DNA from: Agarophyton chilense
Taxonomy: Eukaryota > Rhodophyta > Florideophyceae > Gracilariales > Gracilariaceae
DNA length: 64,000 bases
Direction: 5' to 3'
Assembly: GCA_030374765.1 (NCBI GenBank)
Contig: JARGXX010000008.1
Coordinates: 124,001-188,000 of the forward strand
The notes beneath the pieces are model-generated. The model was not told where the DNA came from. It made no database searches and was given only the letters and a program-made list of their open reading frames with translations. Both the position numbers and the translations under genes were made by a program. Every line of letters begins with the position of its first letter. Position 1 is the stretch's first letter. Positions 1 through 9,987 of this stretch are shown here, in pieces.

Positions 1-534
1 CACACCACCATCGCTCTTTCTGCGGAGAGAAATCTTCATCTGAGCAGGGCCTTGGTTATCAGAGTTAAACCATCCAGCGTTGGCCGTGATAGTGGTTCTT
101 GCGCTCCACTTGCCGTCTTGACGTGCCTTTTCTACATCGATTACAACAACTTCAGTTCCTCCATTGCTGGTATTATCTCCACCAAACTCGACGTACGGCG
201 TAGGATTGTTGCAGCTGTACCCGACGTTGGCATTGAGGAATCTGGTGCTGGTGTCAAGATCACGCTGGTCTGGGGACCATGTGTATTCGACCACCATCTC
301 AAGAAGAGGCAACTGGATGTTGGGGATCAAGAATGAGTTATCGGGAAGGGAGCATGAATAGCCACCGTCACATTCCCTCAACTCACAGATGTCGCGAGTG
401 ACGGGGTGCTGGCATTCTCGGACAGAAAGCGTACGGTCGGCATTGCAGCGGTTCATGCAAACATGGTTGCTCGTGTGTTGAGCGAAACCGGATCCAAGCA
501 TTACCAAAAGAAAAGCGATGTAGAAGAGCTTCAT
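1..534 (-). CDS. secreted cysteine-rich protein, gene A (left copy, partial at window edge)
   Basis: Codons 1-178 of the protein that is complete at 47784-48446; the rest lies before base 1. The ATG is at 534 on the minus strand. An N-terminal hydrophobic stretch (about residues 1-18, ending in a small-residue site before Gln-His) looks like a secretion signal. Seven of the eight conserved cysteines shared with gene B fall inside this part. Apart from one visible base difference from the right copy upstream of 434, the sequence is the same. It is divergently oriented to gene B at 2846, with about 2.3 kb between them. I do not recognise a domain family, so no function is assigned. Confidence 0.85.
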   Translation of the reverse strand, partial: MKLFYIAFLLVMLGSGFAQHTSNHVCMNRCNADRTLSVRECQHPVTRDICELRECDGGYSCSLPDNSFLIPNIQLPLLEMVVEYTWSPDQRDLDTSTRFLNANVGYSCNNPTPYVEFGGDNTSNGGTEVVVIDVEKARQDGKWSARTTITANAGWFNSDNQGPAQMKISLRRKSDGGV

Positions 535-2748
535 ATTTGTTTTGAGTTCAGCAGTGGGAAGTCCAAACTATTGGTCGGCAAAGGCTCACAGCTTGTTGAG
601 TCAGAGAAATGTTTGTGGATCCATGGTTTCGCGATTCTTAAATAGATACGGCAACCCCTTTCTGTTAGACGGGACAGCAAGGAAGTTCACCACAGTTGGA
701 CTCCTACATCGAAGAACAAGCGGTATGCAGAGAAGGGAGCATGGGTGCATCCTTAGATGAATGCAGAAGTCGCACACAAGGTTTCATATTTGGAACCAGT
801 CAGTAAGTAAGCCTGACGGGATGCACTGGAATAGTTTGAATGCTCCACCAAAGTTCTCTAACGACTGCTTCGATGTAAAACAAGGATTTCTAATATTCAT
901 GGAATCTTTGAACCAAATTTGGGGTCTTGCTGCTAAAGCGAGCTCCACTGCAACGGTTATCACAGATTGTTGTACAAGTTTCAATCTCTGGATTGTGCAA
1001 CAAGAGGGGTTCCGTTCGGCACAATCTGCCTACAATGGTTGTACCGGATGCCTCCAAGGAAGCAAAAAAATACATCTTTAAGACACCACACCACACTCTG
1101 TGGTCTCTCTGTAAGAACAAGTTGTTGATGCCTTTCGTATGTAGCGCGGCTGGAAGCATGGTGGGAAGCACAGCTGTTTAGATGTGTACGCGAAGTTGTG
1201 TTGCTTAGTGCCACACGACCTAAAAGTATTGGAGAACAGAAACACTTACAGCAAGCTCATTTGACCTGTTGTGCTGGTACTAAATGGGTTCAGAGAAAGG
1301 CTTGATGGAGTTTTGGGAAATCCCAATTCCACTCAAGATGAGACAATTGCCTGCGATAACTGGTACTGTAGAACGCACCAAGGAGGAAAATGAACAGTAG
1401 ATTGCGTTTCCCACACGTATGTGTAATTCGAAAGAGAGATTCGTGGGAGAGGAAAAGGCTTTCCACGGGTACCGAGAAGTACCGGTTTTCAGAAGGATTT
1501 TTGCGTCATCCCTGCTGGTTCAGTCCTGTTGCATACCTCCACGCCTGAACGACATTCGTTTCTTTGTCTTCCCCAAACATACTTTCCAGACTATGCGTCC
1601 TTCAATTAACACCGGTATGACAGCGATGGTCTGGGCCCTCCAGGATGCTACAATGTGTAGTCCAACAATTCCAAACCCTGGTCGAGATCTGAAAGCGACG
1701 CCAAGGAAACAAGGATGCAAACATACAGTACAGAACCAAGGTTGAGCTGCGGGAATACGAGTGCACTGCTGGACGGCACATGTGCGTCACTGACTTCAAG
1801 CTGGAGATTGGTGGAGTGAATGACATGCAGTCTCGTCTGTGTTTTCAACCAAGCCCGTTCCGTTGTGTCAGGGGAACTGCCACACGGTCTTTCTTTGGAA
1901 AAATACTGTCTCGTGAAGGCAAACATGCAAGCTCTGTGCATCTTGACATAAATTGAACTGTGACGAGCAACAAAACGCTTGGCAACTGCAATACAGACCA
2001 GATCTTACAAACAGAACCGCCCTGTCTCGATTTTTGCTGAGCTCTGCTCTTACGCAACGTAGCACTGTGTATCTGTCTGACCGTGCTAGTTGATCATGAT
2101 CTTCTGCACACCTTCATGCATATAGCAAGAGCATTGTTGTCATAAGGGGGGGCGAATAAAAGAAAAAATGAACTCAACCCAGCTTCATCCTCATTCATAT
2201 CGAAGTTCCAGATCTTATCGCAATTGTTTTATTGCAGACGGCTGTTGTATTGTTGGAAGTATGAAATGTTTTGGTTATTGTGCTGGACTCGAAATTGGTG
2301 TTGGAGGTGTATAATGGCCACTTGAGACGTTCTTGGTTCCCCTTTCTCCGAGCCTATGATATTTAGCAGTTAAACGAAAGCATTTCTGCTAGTCGGGCTA
2401 CAGAACTTTTATCCTGCTCCTACTCTTGTACAAGCAGATGCTTTGAGTATTGTTGTGCTGCATCACCCTTTTCGATATGAATCTGACGAAGAGAAAGGAA
2501 GCAAGGGAGTCTTATGGTTGTCGACGTTGCCTTACTGCCACGGACTTCACACAAATATCCTGTATTGTAAGAACACGGAATTAGGTAAGCTTTGTGTACT
2601 TTTGTTTTGTTGATCCTTTACTATCCAAAAAACAATGATACCTCTATCTTTGTCATCATTCATAGAGAGCATGCAAGCCTCAGCATCCAGTTCACGTTAT
2701 TGATCTTGATCCTGCTTCATATGCAGCCGACGTTGAGCAATAAAATGG
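535..2748. other. intergenic region between divergent genes A and B
   Basis: About 2.2 kb without a convincing gene on either strand. The open frames present are short, have no recognisable domain and overlap each other on both strands. The same sequence is repeated inverted at 45570-47783. It must hold the promoters of both paralogs; only a TATA-like element next to each gene can be pointed out. Confidence 0.6.
638..644 (-). promoter_or_regulatory. TATA-like box of gene A (left copy)
   Basis: TATTTAA on the minus strand, with its 5' base about 110 nt before the ATG at 534. Genes B and C have a TATA box at nearly the same distance, which supports the call. Confidence 0.45.
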
Positions 2749-2755
2749 TATAAAA
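2749..2755 (+). promoter_or_regulatory. TATA box of gene B (left copy)
   Basis: Perfect TATAAAA 97 nt before the ATG at 2846. The mirror copy is at 45563-45569. Confidence 0.6.
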
Positions 2756-2845
2756 GCTGTACTATGGACCAGATTCTTTCTCATCTTCGAGGCCAACCTA
2801 ACTGACTAGAACCCGACTCCCGACTCCCCCATCTGTCAGCCAACC

Positions 2846-3523
2846 ATGATGAAAACCTTCTTCGTTTCCGCCGTCTTGATTTTGGCCGCATGTGCGGTCG
2901 CAGTTCCATACCCTGTTGACATGTGCCCCAACCGTTGCAATCTCGACAGGTCTCTTTCCGAAACTGAATGCAATCATCCGGTCACTCGCGGTGTTTGTAG
3001 CGTCTCTTCTTGCACAACCCCCCAGAACCAGAATGGATTTGCTTGCGAAATGCCCGAAGACTCGTTCATCATCGCTAACGTTCACCTGTCAGCAATCGAC
3101 TTGGTTCTGGAATACTCATGGAGCGGAAGTCAGTCCGATCTCGACACTAGCACTCGCTTCTTAAGAGGAAACGCTGGGTGGTCCTGCAATCCAGATACCG
3201 AATACCTTGATTTCAGTGGAGATGACACAAGCTATGGCGGCAGAGAAACCACGGTCATTGACATCTCTGGAGCTCTTGCCGATGGAAAATGGTCTGGATC
3301 TACCTCAGTCGCTGCATTTGCTGGATGGCATGGCACTGAAGACGAGGGTGACTTTACTCTCAAGGCATCCCTACGAAGAAAGTCTGATGGTGGGATTGTT
3401 CCCGGAACTCTGCTGTCGAGCACTGTTAGCCCTGGAGCACAACATGGATGTGCTGCAACTGAAGTTGGAACTGTCGAGATTGTCAGCGCTCAGCACCACA
3501 CACGCTTCACGCTTCAAGCCTAA
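2846..3523 (+). CDS. secreted cysteine-rich protein, gene B (left copy)
   Basis: 225 residues from the first of two adjacent ATGs. Residues about 1-20 form a hydrophobic signal peptide ending in an AVA-type cleavage site. The mature protein has eight cysteines: six in an N-terminal module (about residues 27-70, with the conserved string HPVTR) and two more in a longer domain, probably beta-rich, with conserved blocks DLDTSTRFL, DGKWS and SLRRKSDGG. All eight cysteines and these blocks are shared with gene A, so the two are paralogs. There is no membrane segment after the signal, so export is likely. A possible poly(A) signal ATAAAA lies at 3562-3567. No introns are apparent. I do not recognise the family; the function is unknown. 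Confidence 0.85.
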   Translation: MMKTFFVSAVLILAACAVAVPYPVDMCPNRCNLDRSLSETECNHPVTRGVCSVSSCTTPQNQNGFACEMPEDSFIIANVHLSAIDLVLEYSWSGSQSDLDTSTRFLRGNAGWSCNPDTEYLDFSGDDTSYGGRETTVIDISGALADGKWSGSTSVAAFAGWHGTEDEGDFTLKASLRRKSDGGIVPGTLLSSTVSPGAQHGCAATEVGTVEIVSAQHHTRFTLQA

Positions 3524-3778
3524 GATTCTTTCCTTTCGCGCAATGTGAGGGTCGGAGTGACATAAAATGTATCTATGAGACAGAAAAAGCCCTGTGCTTC
3601 CGCTACGCGCTACCGGTAGAGAACCAAGTATACAGACACTGCCTGATTAATACTTAGAACTATTATTATGCATGACTCCCAGTCTCTAGCCTGTTTCACA
3701 AAGTTGTTGTTTAAAAAACTCGGTGGATTACTGTCAGCTGCGGAACTGCATTTATGACTGACATTTGTACAGTAGCAA

Positions 3779-4574
3779 CCCCCAGAAGGGAACGCTTAAA
3801 TTTTGCGCAACGAGTAGTTGTGTTGACGTGTAGCGGTTTGCTCTCGTCGCCGTGGACGGCACGGCACAGTAGCGCTCTGTATGTATTCTATAATTGCTCG
3901 CATATTTAACAGTTCTTCAAAAGCAAATGCATGTCCTCATCACTTCGTTATTACAGATTGAATGTTCGAGCAATTGGGCGCTGGTACGTTGTACCAGATA
4001 TGTTCTTCAAAAAATCACGGATCAGTTCAGAAAAATTCTGATATACCTATTCAAAACGTACCAGTCGATGTCTTTATCAGAAAATTCTTTTCATTTCACG
4101 AGTAGCACAACAGCTTTGGAACACAGAAGGTCTCGCGAAAGATTGGCCGTCCCTTTCCGGCTGGAGAGAGAGAGTCGGTTGTTTTTTTATAGTTTGATGA
4201 AGCACGATCTGCTATCGTGCGACTGCAACTGAAGCTTTAAGCAAGAGCTGAGAGCCTAGAGTAGAAAGATGGTTACAGTTGTTTTGTTTTACTCCGTACA
4301 CTCTTGACGGTCTCGAATCTATTTCAGGGTTGAACTGCAAACCCTGCTAAATCAGTTCACATTAAGACCAAGTAGTGCAGGGGGTCTACCCTTCCATCCA
4401 CCACGCAAATCTGCGAGCGAGGTACGCAAATTCAATGTCGGCAGTGTACCTCTAATCAGGCTTTCCGACGAGATACATACCAATACTTCCTTCATCCCTC
4501 TCTTCGCGTTTAAATTCTTCAAGCCCTAAATTATTTCGGTGTTCGAGAAAACGTAGTTCTTTTTAACGACTTTT
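3779..4574. other. no gene recognised
   Basis: Unique sequence beyond the end of the inverted repeat. A 112-codon open frame at 3894-4232 has no recognisable features. Part of this stretch may be the decayed 3' LTR of the copia relic that follows on the minus strand, but no second LTR copy is visible to test this. Confidence 0.4.
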
Positions 4575-5823
4575 TCATTATATCCGCCACCATAGACTTC
4601 GAGCTGCAGTACAGAACCGAAATGACACCGTCTTCAACAGCCTGCTTAACACAATTATAACGGAGATCCACATGCCTGCTTCGCTTCTGAGAAATCGCCC
4701 AGTATATGGCCCCCTAGTTATCCTGATAGATTGTTGTAGGCGATTTGAGGCTAAAACCAATCTCCGAAAGTAAGTTGCGTATCCATATGACTTCACGAAC
4801 GCATTCCGATAAAGCAATAACTCGGCTTCTGATGTAGTCAGAGCGATACTCTTCTGTTTCATCGTTTTCCAAGATATCAAACAACCTGAAAAGTATACTA
4901 GAAATACTGTAACAGCTTACGGTCACTTGTGTCTCCAGTCTAATCGCTATCAGAGTAGGCCTCCAATGCATTCTGTTTTTCTCGCAGTGAAGAGTTTTTT
5001 TAATGCGCATTCTTTTGTACCATTGATGTATCGTAGAATGCGTTTAAGGGCGTCTCAGTCAATTTGTGTGGCCTGAAATTGCTTCCTGCTCAAAACGTTA
5101 ACAGTAAAAATTATATCCGGGCTGGTATGAGAAAATAAATACAACAGAGACCCGATTATTTCTCAGAATAGGTCCTGATTGCTCAAGTCCAGTAGCACTG
5201 AATCGCTCTGAAGCCTATTGGGAAGCATTGGAATTGCCACTAGATTACACTTCTGCGTAGAGCATCTTTGCAAGAAGGCATCAATCATAGCTGGTTGTCG
5301 AAGTAGGATTCCACTCTTTGATTGAGTGAATTTTAGGCCGGGGAATCATTTCACTGTGCCCAGGTCTTTCATTTCGAAGATTTGCATGAGTTCTTTCTTC
5401 GCTTCTAACACGACCCGATACTAAAAGATACTACTAAGGCATCGTCAGCGTATAAGAGAATTAACACCATAGCACTGCCTTTTCGACGCAAAAGTATACA
5501 TTCATAAGAGCTACTCGGCTGGTAGACCAGCCTTTGTAGCGCGTTCTCCCAGATTACGGCCCAAGCTTCATATGAGATCTTCAATCCATAAAGAGTTTGC
5601 ATCAATAAAAGTGCTTTACCCTTTCTTAGACTTAAATTAAGTCCAGGGGGCGGCAAAATGTAGATATGAACAGAAGAGCTAAGTATTATATTCAAAAAGG
5701 TAGACTGTACGTCTATTTGATAAGCTTTGTAACTTACGCTCGCCAAAAGTACAATCACAATCCGCACGCTTAAAAAGTCAACCACAACAGCAAAGGTACT
5801 GTCAATGTCCTCCTGCTGACATA
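4575..5823 (-). pseudogene. Ty1/copia pol relic 1, distal part (RT to RNase H)
   Basis: Broken reading frames on the minus strand give copia reverse transcriptase and RNase H. At 5405-5842 there are the blocks QIDVQSTFLN, ILPPPGLNL, LYGLK and a YADD active-site motif. At 4714-5010 there is RNase H with ECVREVIWIRNLLSEIGF and a degenerate IYQDN, followed in another frame by copia-type C-terminal sequence (ISQKRSRHVDLRYN, then ADIMKKSLKR). Several frameshifts and stops separate these parts, so it cannot be active. Its upstream half continues at 7124 after the inserted Tc1 element. Confidence 0.8.
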
Positions 5824-5848
5824 AAGTCTGTTTCAAAATCATATCCCT
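5824..5848 (+). repeat. left terminal inverted repeat of the Tc1-like element
   Basis: 25 bp pairing with 7099-7123, with mismatches at positions 1, 5, 6 and 16. Preceded by the TA target duplication. Confidence 0.85.
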
Positions 5849-5929
5849 CGCGCAAATTTTCCAAAAATCGACGTTTTGGCTACAGTAAAACTAACAAAAT
5901 CAGTGTGAAAAAATGTTCAAGTAAAAAAA

Positions 5930-5945
5930 CTGTTTCAAAATCATA
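5930..5945 (+). repeat. inner transposase-binding-like repeat, left end
   Basis: Identical 16-mer to 5828-5843 of the outer repeat, shifted by 102 bp. The matching inner repeat at the right end also lies 102 bp inward. Confidence 0.7.
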
Positions 5946-5979
5946 ACCTTTATTGCATCCTTTTTATTCTAACGCGAGT

Positions 5980-6975
5980 TCAGTAGTTTATTTTTGCTCC
6001 TTTAGCCTGTATAACACTTATACAACGCTTTGGCATTGATTCTATAAAAGGATTGATAGCATTACAGTCAATCTTTTCCCAGCAATCTTTGATACAATTT
6101 TTCAGATCAAAAACTGTATCAAATTGCCTTCCTTGCCCATAAACCATTCGGGCCAACATTCCCCAAATTTTTTCGATAGGGTTGAGGTCAGGAGAGCGCG
6201 CAGGCCATTCCATAACCGACATATTTAAACTATTGAACCACTGTTTCACAAAATTAGGCTTATGCACAGGTGCATTATCTTGCTGAAAAATGAATTCTTC
6301 TCCATGCATACAGTATGAAAAAGGTAAAAAATAGTTTTCTAGAACCTCAGCATACTTCTCAGAGTTCATTGTAGTTTCAACAAAAGCCATATCAGTTGCT
6401 CCTTTAGTGGAGATTCCAGCCCAAACCATTACTGATGCGCCTCCTGAATGCCTAGTCACAAATTCCTTCTTTTCTTTTCGAAGATCATGCCAATAAAATT
6501 TATAGCAATCTGGACCATCAAGGTTAAACTTTTTTTCGTCGGAAAAGATAACATTATTCCATTCAGTTTTCCAATAACCCTTTTGAGCACACCATTCAAC
6601 TCGACTTTTCTTGTGATTATCTTTTAAAAAAAAAGTTTTCCTCATTTTTGTGTACTTGAACAAATTTTGACGGTTGACTTCACGCCATATTGTAGATCTT
6701 GATAGAGGCAAATTTAGGTTTTTGACAATTTTCCCGCAAGATGAAGTGTTGCGACATAGTTCTCGCTTAATTCCGCGCTTATCGGCCGGGGATAGTGCCG
6801 TAGAACGGCCGGTTGAACGCTTTGTTCCGTATGTAGCGGGGTTTTTGATGAAGTTGCTGATTGTTTTTGGGCTGCGCTTGAGTTTTCGGGCTATATCTGC
6901 TGGAATCATACCCTGACCTACTAATTCCATGATTTTGAGCTGTTCAGAGCGTGTCAGAGGTGCGCCACGAGCCAT
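5980..6975 (-). CDS. Tc1-family transposase (DD34E)
   Basis: 331 residues, ATG at 6975, a normal length for the Tc1 group. Residues about 10-45 and 80-105 form two helix-turn-helix DNA-binding units. The catalytic triad is D146 (in FSDEKKF), D233 (in QQDNAPVH) and E268 (in SPDLNPIE), with 34 residues between the last two, the Tc1 signature. The tryptophan motif VMVWAGIS is present. The frame is open from end to end with both terminal repeats in place, so the protein could still be functional; this is not proven. It catalyses cut-and-paste transposition into TA sites. The gene starts just inside the right inner repeat. Confidence 0.93.
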   Translation of the reverse strand: MARGAPLTRSEQLKIMELVGQGMIPADIARKLKRSPKTISNFIKNPATYGTKRSTGRSTALSPADKRGIKRELCRNTSSCGKIVKNLNLPLSRSTIWREVNRQNLFKYTKMRKTFFLKDNHKKSRVEWCAQKGYWKTEWNNVIFSDEKKFNLDGPDCYKFYWHDLRKEKKEFVTRHSGGASVMVWAGISTKGATDMAFVETTMNSEKYAEVLENYFLPFSYCMHGEEFIFQQDNAPVHKPNFVKQWFNSLNMSVMEWPARSPDLNPIEKIWGMLARMVYGQGRQFDTVFDLKNCIKDCWEKIDCNAINPFIESMPKRCISVIQAKGAKINY

Positions 6976-7001
6976 AATTGAGCGAATGATTGTATAAAGG
7001 A

Positions 7002-7017
7002 TATACTTTTGAAACAG
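7002..7017 (-). repeat. inner transposase-binding-like repeat, right end
   Basis: Inverted copy of the 5930-5945 core, 102 bp inside the outer right repeat and just upstream of the transposase ATG, so it may also affect transposase expression. Confidence 0.65.
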
Positions 7018-7098
7018 TGTTATTGACTTAGTGGTTTTTATTTGTTGTGAAATGTGCTCTCTAGTACGTGAAATGCCTTTTCGGCGCAGTTTTTGTAA

Positions 7099-7123
7099 AG
7101 GGATATGTTTTTGAAACGCACTG
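7099..7123 (-). repeat. right terminal inverted repeat of the Tc1-like element
   Basis: Pairs with 5824-5848 and is followed by the TA duplication at 7124-7125. Confidence 0.85.
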
Positions 7124-7750
7124 TATTTTGGCTACTCGTCTGGCCTTACATCAGTCGAATGAGCCATGAGCCAAACGTTTCTTGACAGAGACAAATCTTG
7201 ACTGGATGGATTTCTTTCCGGGAAGAAGCCTAACAACCCTTCATGTCTCAATTTTTTGGAGAGTACTCAATTCTGCTTCGATTGCATCGCTCTACCATGA
7301 GCTGTTAGGTGATGTCAACGATTGTTCAATGTTTTGGGGTGCATGGTGTTTTTGATTGTTAGTATTTTGAATAACTTCTGCCAGGAATGGTGCCTTATAT
7401 CGTCTCGGCTTCTTTCTGGCCCTCTACGGGTATTTATTTTCTGAATAATGTGTAACAAGTTCTTGCAAATACTCTACGGTTATTGGTTCAGCGTTTGAAT
7501 AACGTTTCTTAGATTGATAATCTCATGGCTGGTGGAACTCTTCCTTCGGGCCTACTGTCTGTGTGGGAGACTCTGTCGTATATCTTTGTGTGGCTGAATT
7601 TCCATTTTTGTCATCTTTGGTGGCTTCGTCGAGTATCCCCGGTTCTGTGTCTACTTCTTCTGCGGGAATCGGTATATTTTCTACTTTATAGATTAAAGTA
7701 CACTGGAAGGCGAATAATTCTGTGACGTGTTGACTTGAGTTCATTTTTCG
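7124..7750 (-). pseudogene. Ty1/copia pol relic 1, proximal part (RT N-terminus and linker)
   Basis: Upstream half of the copia relic split by the Tc1 element. Minus-strand translation gives AIEAELSTLQKIET, LLPGKKSI and, next to the insertion, CKARRVAK. These are the conserved opening blocks of copia reverse transcriptase. Stops interrupt it. Further upstream, 7400-7744 has a proline and acidic-rich frame (73 codons at 7523-7744) that would fit the integrase-to-RT linker, with less support. Confidence 0.65.
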
Positions 7751-7933
7751 TGACTCAATCTATGTTCTTCTGTTCTTTCGTATTGCTTTAAAGCACTACT
7801 AAATTGTTTTAGACTCATATCATTTTGTTTCAAGATAGTTCTTGTTTTTTTACATAATGTTTTATAGAAACATCTATAGACTCGTACATACGTCTATTAC
7901 ATGTAGCAGTTTTCAATTGCATTATTGACCGTT

Positions 7934-8340
7934 CTAAAGGTTTCTAAAACACCCCCTCTCAACTTTAAAACTGCTCAAGTCCGAGTACTGGCACGAATCG
8001 TTCGTGCTTAATTTTCTGAAGAGCCTCAGTAAAGATATAGGCCACCATGTGTTATGTAGGGCGGTATTTGGTTTCATTAGGATTCTGTTGCACTTATTTT
8101 TGAACATAAAAATGCTTAATAGCAATGGTTTTCGATTTTCCATGACTTCTTTTATTTTTATAAATATATAGTGCTGATTGATTGTCCACACACATAGTTA
8201 CTGGTACTAAAGTCGCATCTGTCATTTCATAAATTAATTTTCGGAGCCATTTTTCTTCTTTAACTGCTGCACATAATGCAATCAATTCGGCGTTCGTTGT
8301 TGGTAAATAATAGTTTGCTTGCGGCTACTCCTCAATATCA
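7934..8340 (-). pseudogene. Ty1/copia relic 2, RNase H and pol C-terminus
   Basis: Minus-strand translation contains TTNAELIALCAAVKEEKWL, the DNQSALYIYKNKRSHGKSK block and KHFYVQK, all typical of copia RNase H. After a frameshift follow IFTEALQKIKHERFVPVLGL and the terminal LRGGVL-like sequence where copia pol usually ends, next to a C-rich/G-rich tract. It is a separate element from relic 1, because an RNase H tail lies upstream of another element's linker. No intact LTR was found. Confidence 0.75.
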
Positions 8341-8517
8341 AACAATTTCTATAATAGCTGGCAAATTCTGAAATTGATTTTTGCTAATCTGAATGTCCCA
8401 ACTTGCATCATTAAATATTTCTACAGTGGTGGGTTTTGGAAAATTCCGAGGGGTGTTATTTCTGTAGAAATTTCGGTATTGATTTAGAGTTGGACAGTTC
8501 GGACCAAAATTAAGTAA
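8341..8517. other. spacer with a small inverted repeat
   Basis: The words tttctacag (about 8418-8426) and ctgtagaaa (about 8464-8472) form a 9-bp inverted repeat. Nothing else was recognised. Confidence 0.35.
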
Positions 8518-9640
8518 ATGGAATTCGGTGTTTGTATTGATTTACGAAAGTGTTTTTTTGGTAGATCGAGGACTTCACAACTGCCACATCAATGCTTCAG
8601 AGCAGATCCTACTCTATGTCTTCTCCAAAGAAAATTCTGTCCCTCCCGAAGCATCAACTCCTTCCAATGCTATTGTGATCTGCAATGCACCGGTGCTGCA
8701 CTATCTACTACTCTGACAACTTATACTTACCAGCCTCCAGCCTCCATATCACCTCCCCTGCCACCCCTAACATTGTCCACTTTCATTGAAGCCCTTCCAA
8801 CTACACCGCTGCCCTCCAGTCCTGCTGAAGCTCCTCTATTTCCCAGAAGTAGTACTGTACACCCTGCTGGGACACCGCGCCGAAAGTTCTCACAAAAACT
8901 AGATTTGGCACTTCTCAAAGAAGTACGAGCTGCAGGTGCCCAATCTTTTCATAGAAAAAAGTTACATTTATTTGAAGAAGATGCTCAAATTATCAACTCT
9001 GCCAGTCTAGTGGACTGGAAAACAGATGATTAACACGTTCAGGACCGGTACAGTATAAACTACTTATAGCAAATGTTCGTTCCAAAGATCGGGTGGAAGC
9101 AGCTGGGTCTGGTGAAGAAGAGGAATTTGGAGAGTTTGAGCAGCTTTTTCATGATCTCATTAATGGGATAGATGACTTCATACAAAAAAAAGCCGAAGCC
9201 AGATCTTCTGCGCGGATGAAGATATAGCTCTGCTTTCCTCTGGTGAGCATGTACGCAAAATGGCCATAACCAGAGTTGGTTCAAAAAGGTCAAGAAGCGT
9301 AATAAATCCTATTGTAGAAGTCGATCCTTCCAAGAAGAGGAAAATGAGCCTAACAAACTCAGCATCTGAAATGAGCCGGGCAATATTTGCTGTTGAGAAA
9401 GGTGAAAGAGAACGTCAATTTTTCTCAAAAGCTCAAGAGCGCAGAGATTAGCGCCTACTAGAGATTGAATTTCAACGTGTTGCTTTTGAGAAAAAACGAA
9501 TCGAAACACAAGCTCCAGCTACTGGAGAGCGCAAATTCATTGTGGAAAAGATGGTGAAGCTCGAATGTCGGAGATTTGATGATGAAAAAAGAAGAGCCCA
9601 GGAAGGTTCCACGGTAGACGTCTGGGACTGGAAGTAAAAG
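8518..9640 (+). pseudogene. Myb/SANT-like DNA-binding protein, frameshifted
   Basis: The first frame (8518-9033) ends with a proline-rich stretch and then FSQKLDLALLKEVRAAGAQ, typical of the first helix of Myb/SANT-like domains in transposon-associated and host proteins. A frameshift follows. From about 9050 the third helix and an acidic tail continue (YKLLIANVRSKDRV, then GEEEEFGEFEQLFHDL). Another frame at 9260-9451 adds basic KRSR and KKRK patches. The stretch to about 9640 is a charged coiled coil (RVAFEKKRIE). The order matches a single ancestral gene now broken by at least two frame changes and stops. A spliced gene cannot be ruled out, but no convincing splice sites were seen. Confidence 0.6.
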
Positions 9641-9987
9641 AAAGGGGTAGAAAGAGGTTAGAACACAGAGAACAAGTGTATAACTAAACAAACGAAGTAT
9701 CAGTTTTTAAGTATCGTGTAGCAGTCGCACGTCTCGTTTCGGAACATAGAGAAGAGCGTAGCTTCTTCTAAAGTAGTGACACTGAATATACGAGAGCTTA
9801 ACAAAACCGTTCAAAACATACGAGAGCTTAACAAAACAGTGCAAAACATACGAGAGCTTAACAAAACAGTACAAGTAATACTGAAGACCGTTCAGTATTC
9901 AAAACATTGAACGCTTGTAATATGACATTACAAACGTGAAAGGTCGTAACACTCAAATTCAGTATTCATCTCTTTCTAAAGCTGACT
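9641..9987. other. probable decayed copia 3' LTR region
   Basis: Lies just downstream of the minus-strand copia element at 9988. On the minus strand a purine-rich stretch precedes TGTTACGACC near 9953, which could be an LTR start, but no second LTR copy is present to confirm it. The 30-bp tandem repeat at 9788-9877 lies inside. Confidence 0.35.
9788..9877 (+). repeat. 30-bp tandem repeat, three units
   Basis: Three consecutive 30-bp units beginning atacgagagcttaacaaaac, differing only in the last ten bases. Confidence 0.9.

Larger units (their letters stand above)
1..3778. repeat. left arm of outer inverted duplication
   Basis: This segment is the reverse complement of 44541-48317 with a constant coordinate sum of 48318. 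The arms look almost identical by eye. I noticed single differences near 412 and 3606 and a few mismatches in the last 40 bases. Homology stops at about 3778, just after a shared run reading tacagtagcaa. The arm extends past the window start, so its full length is unknown. It carries gene B complete and gene A in part. Near identity implies a very recent duplication, ongoing gene conversion, or an assembly artefact. Confidence 0.95.
5824..7123 (-). mobile_element. Tc1/mariner-like transposon, complete, 1300 bp
   Basis: Terminal inverted repeats of 25 bp (5824-5848 and 7099-7123, 21 of 25 matching) bound the element and a TA dinucleotide flanks each end (5822-5823, 7124-7125). It encodes one transposase on the minus strand. 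A second copy of the core repeat ctgtttcaaaatcata lies 102 bp inside each end (5930-5945 and, inverted, 7002-7017). This gives the IR/DR architecture known from the Tc1 group. It sits inside the copia relic: KARRVAK-type RT sequence precedes it and EDIDSTFAVVVDF follows it. Confidence 0.92.

Noticed and set aside
761..2065. Several 65-108 codon ORFs between genes A and B
   Set aside because: Mutually overlapping, no signal peptide, no motif and no promoter element nearby.
8418..8472. MITE ends
   Set aside because: The 9-bp inverted repeat is too short and has no target duplication.
8727..8918. Minus-strand Gly-rich ORF
   Set aside because: Shadow of the proline-rich part of the Myb/SANT-like pseudogene.
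9788..9877. CRISPR array
   Set aside because: Three abutting 30-bp tandem copies without spacers in a eukaryotic transposon context.
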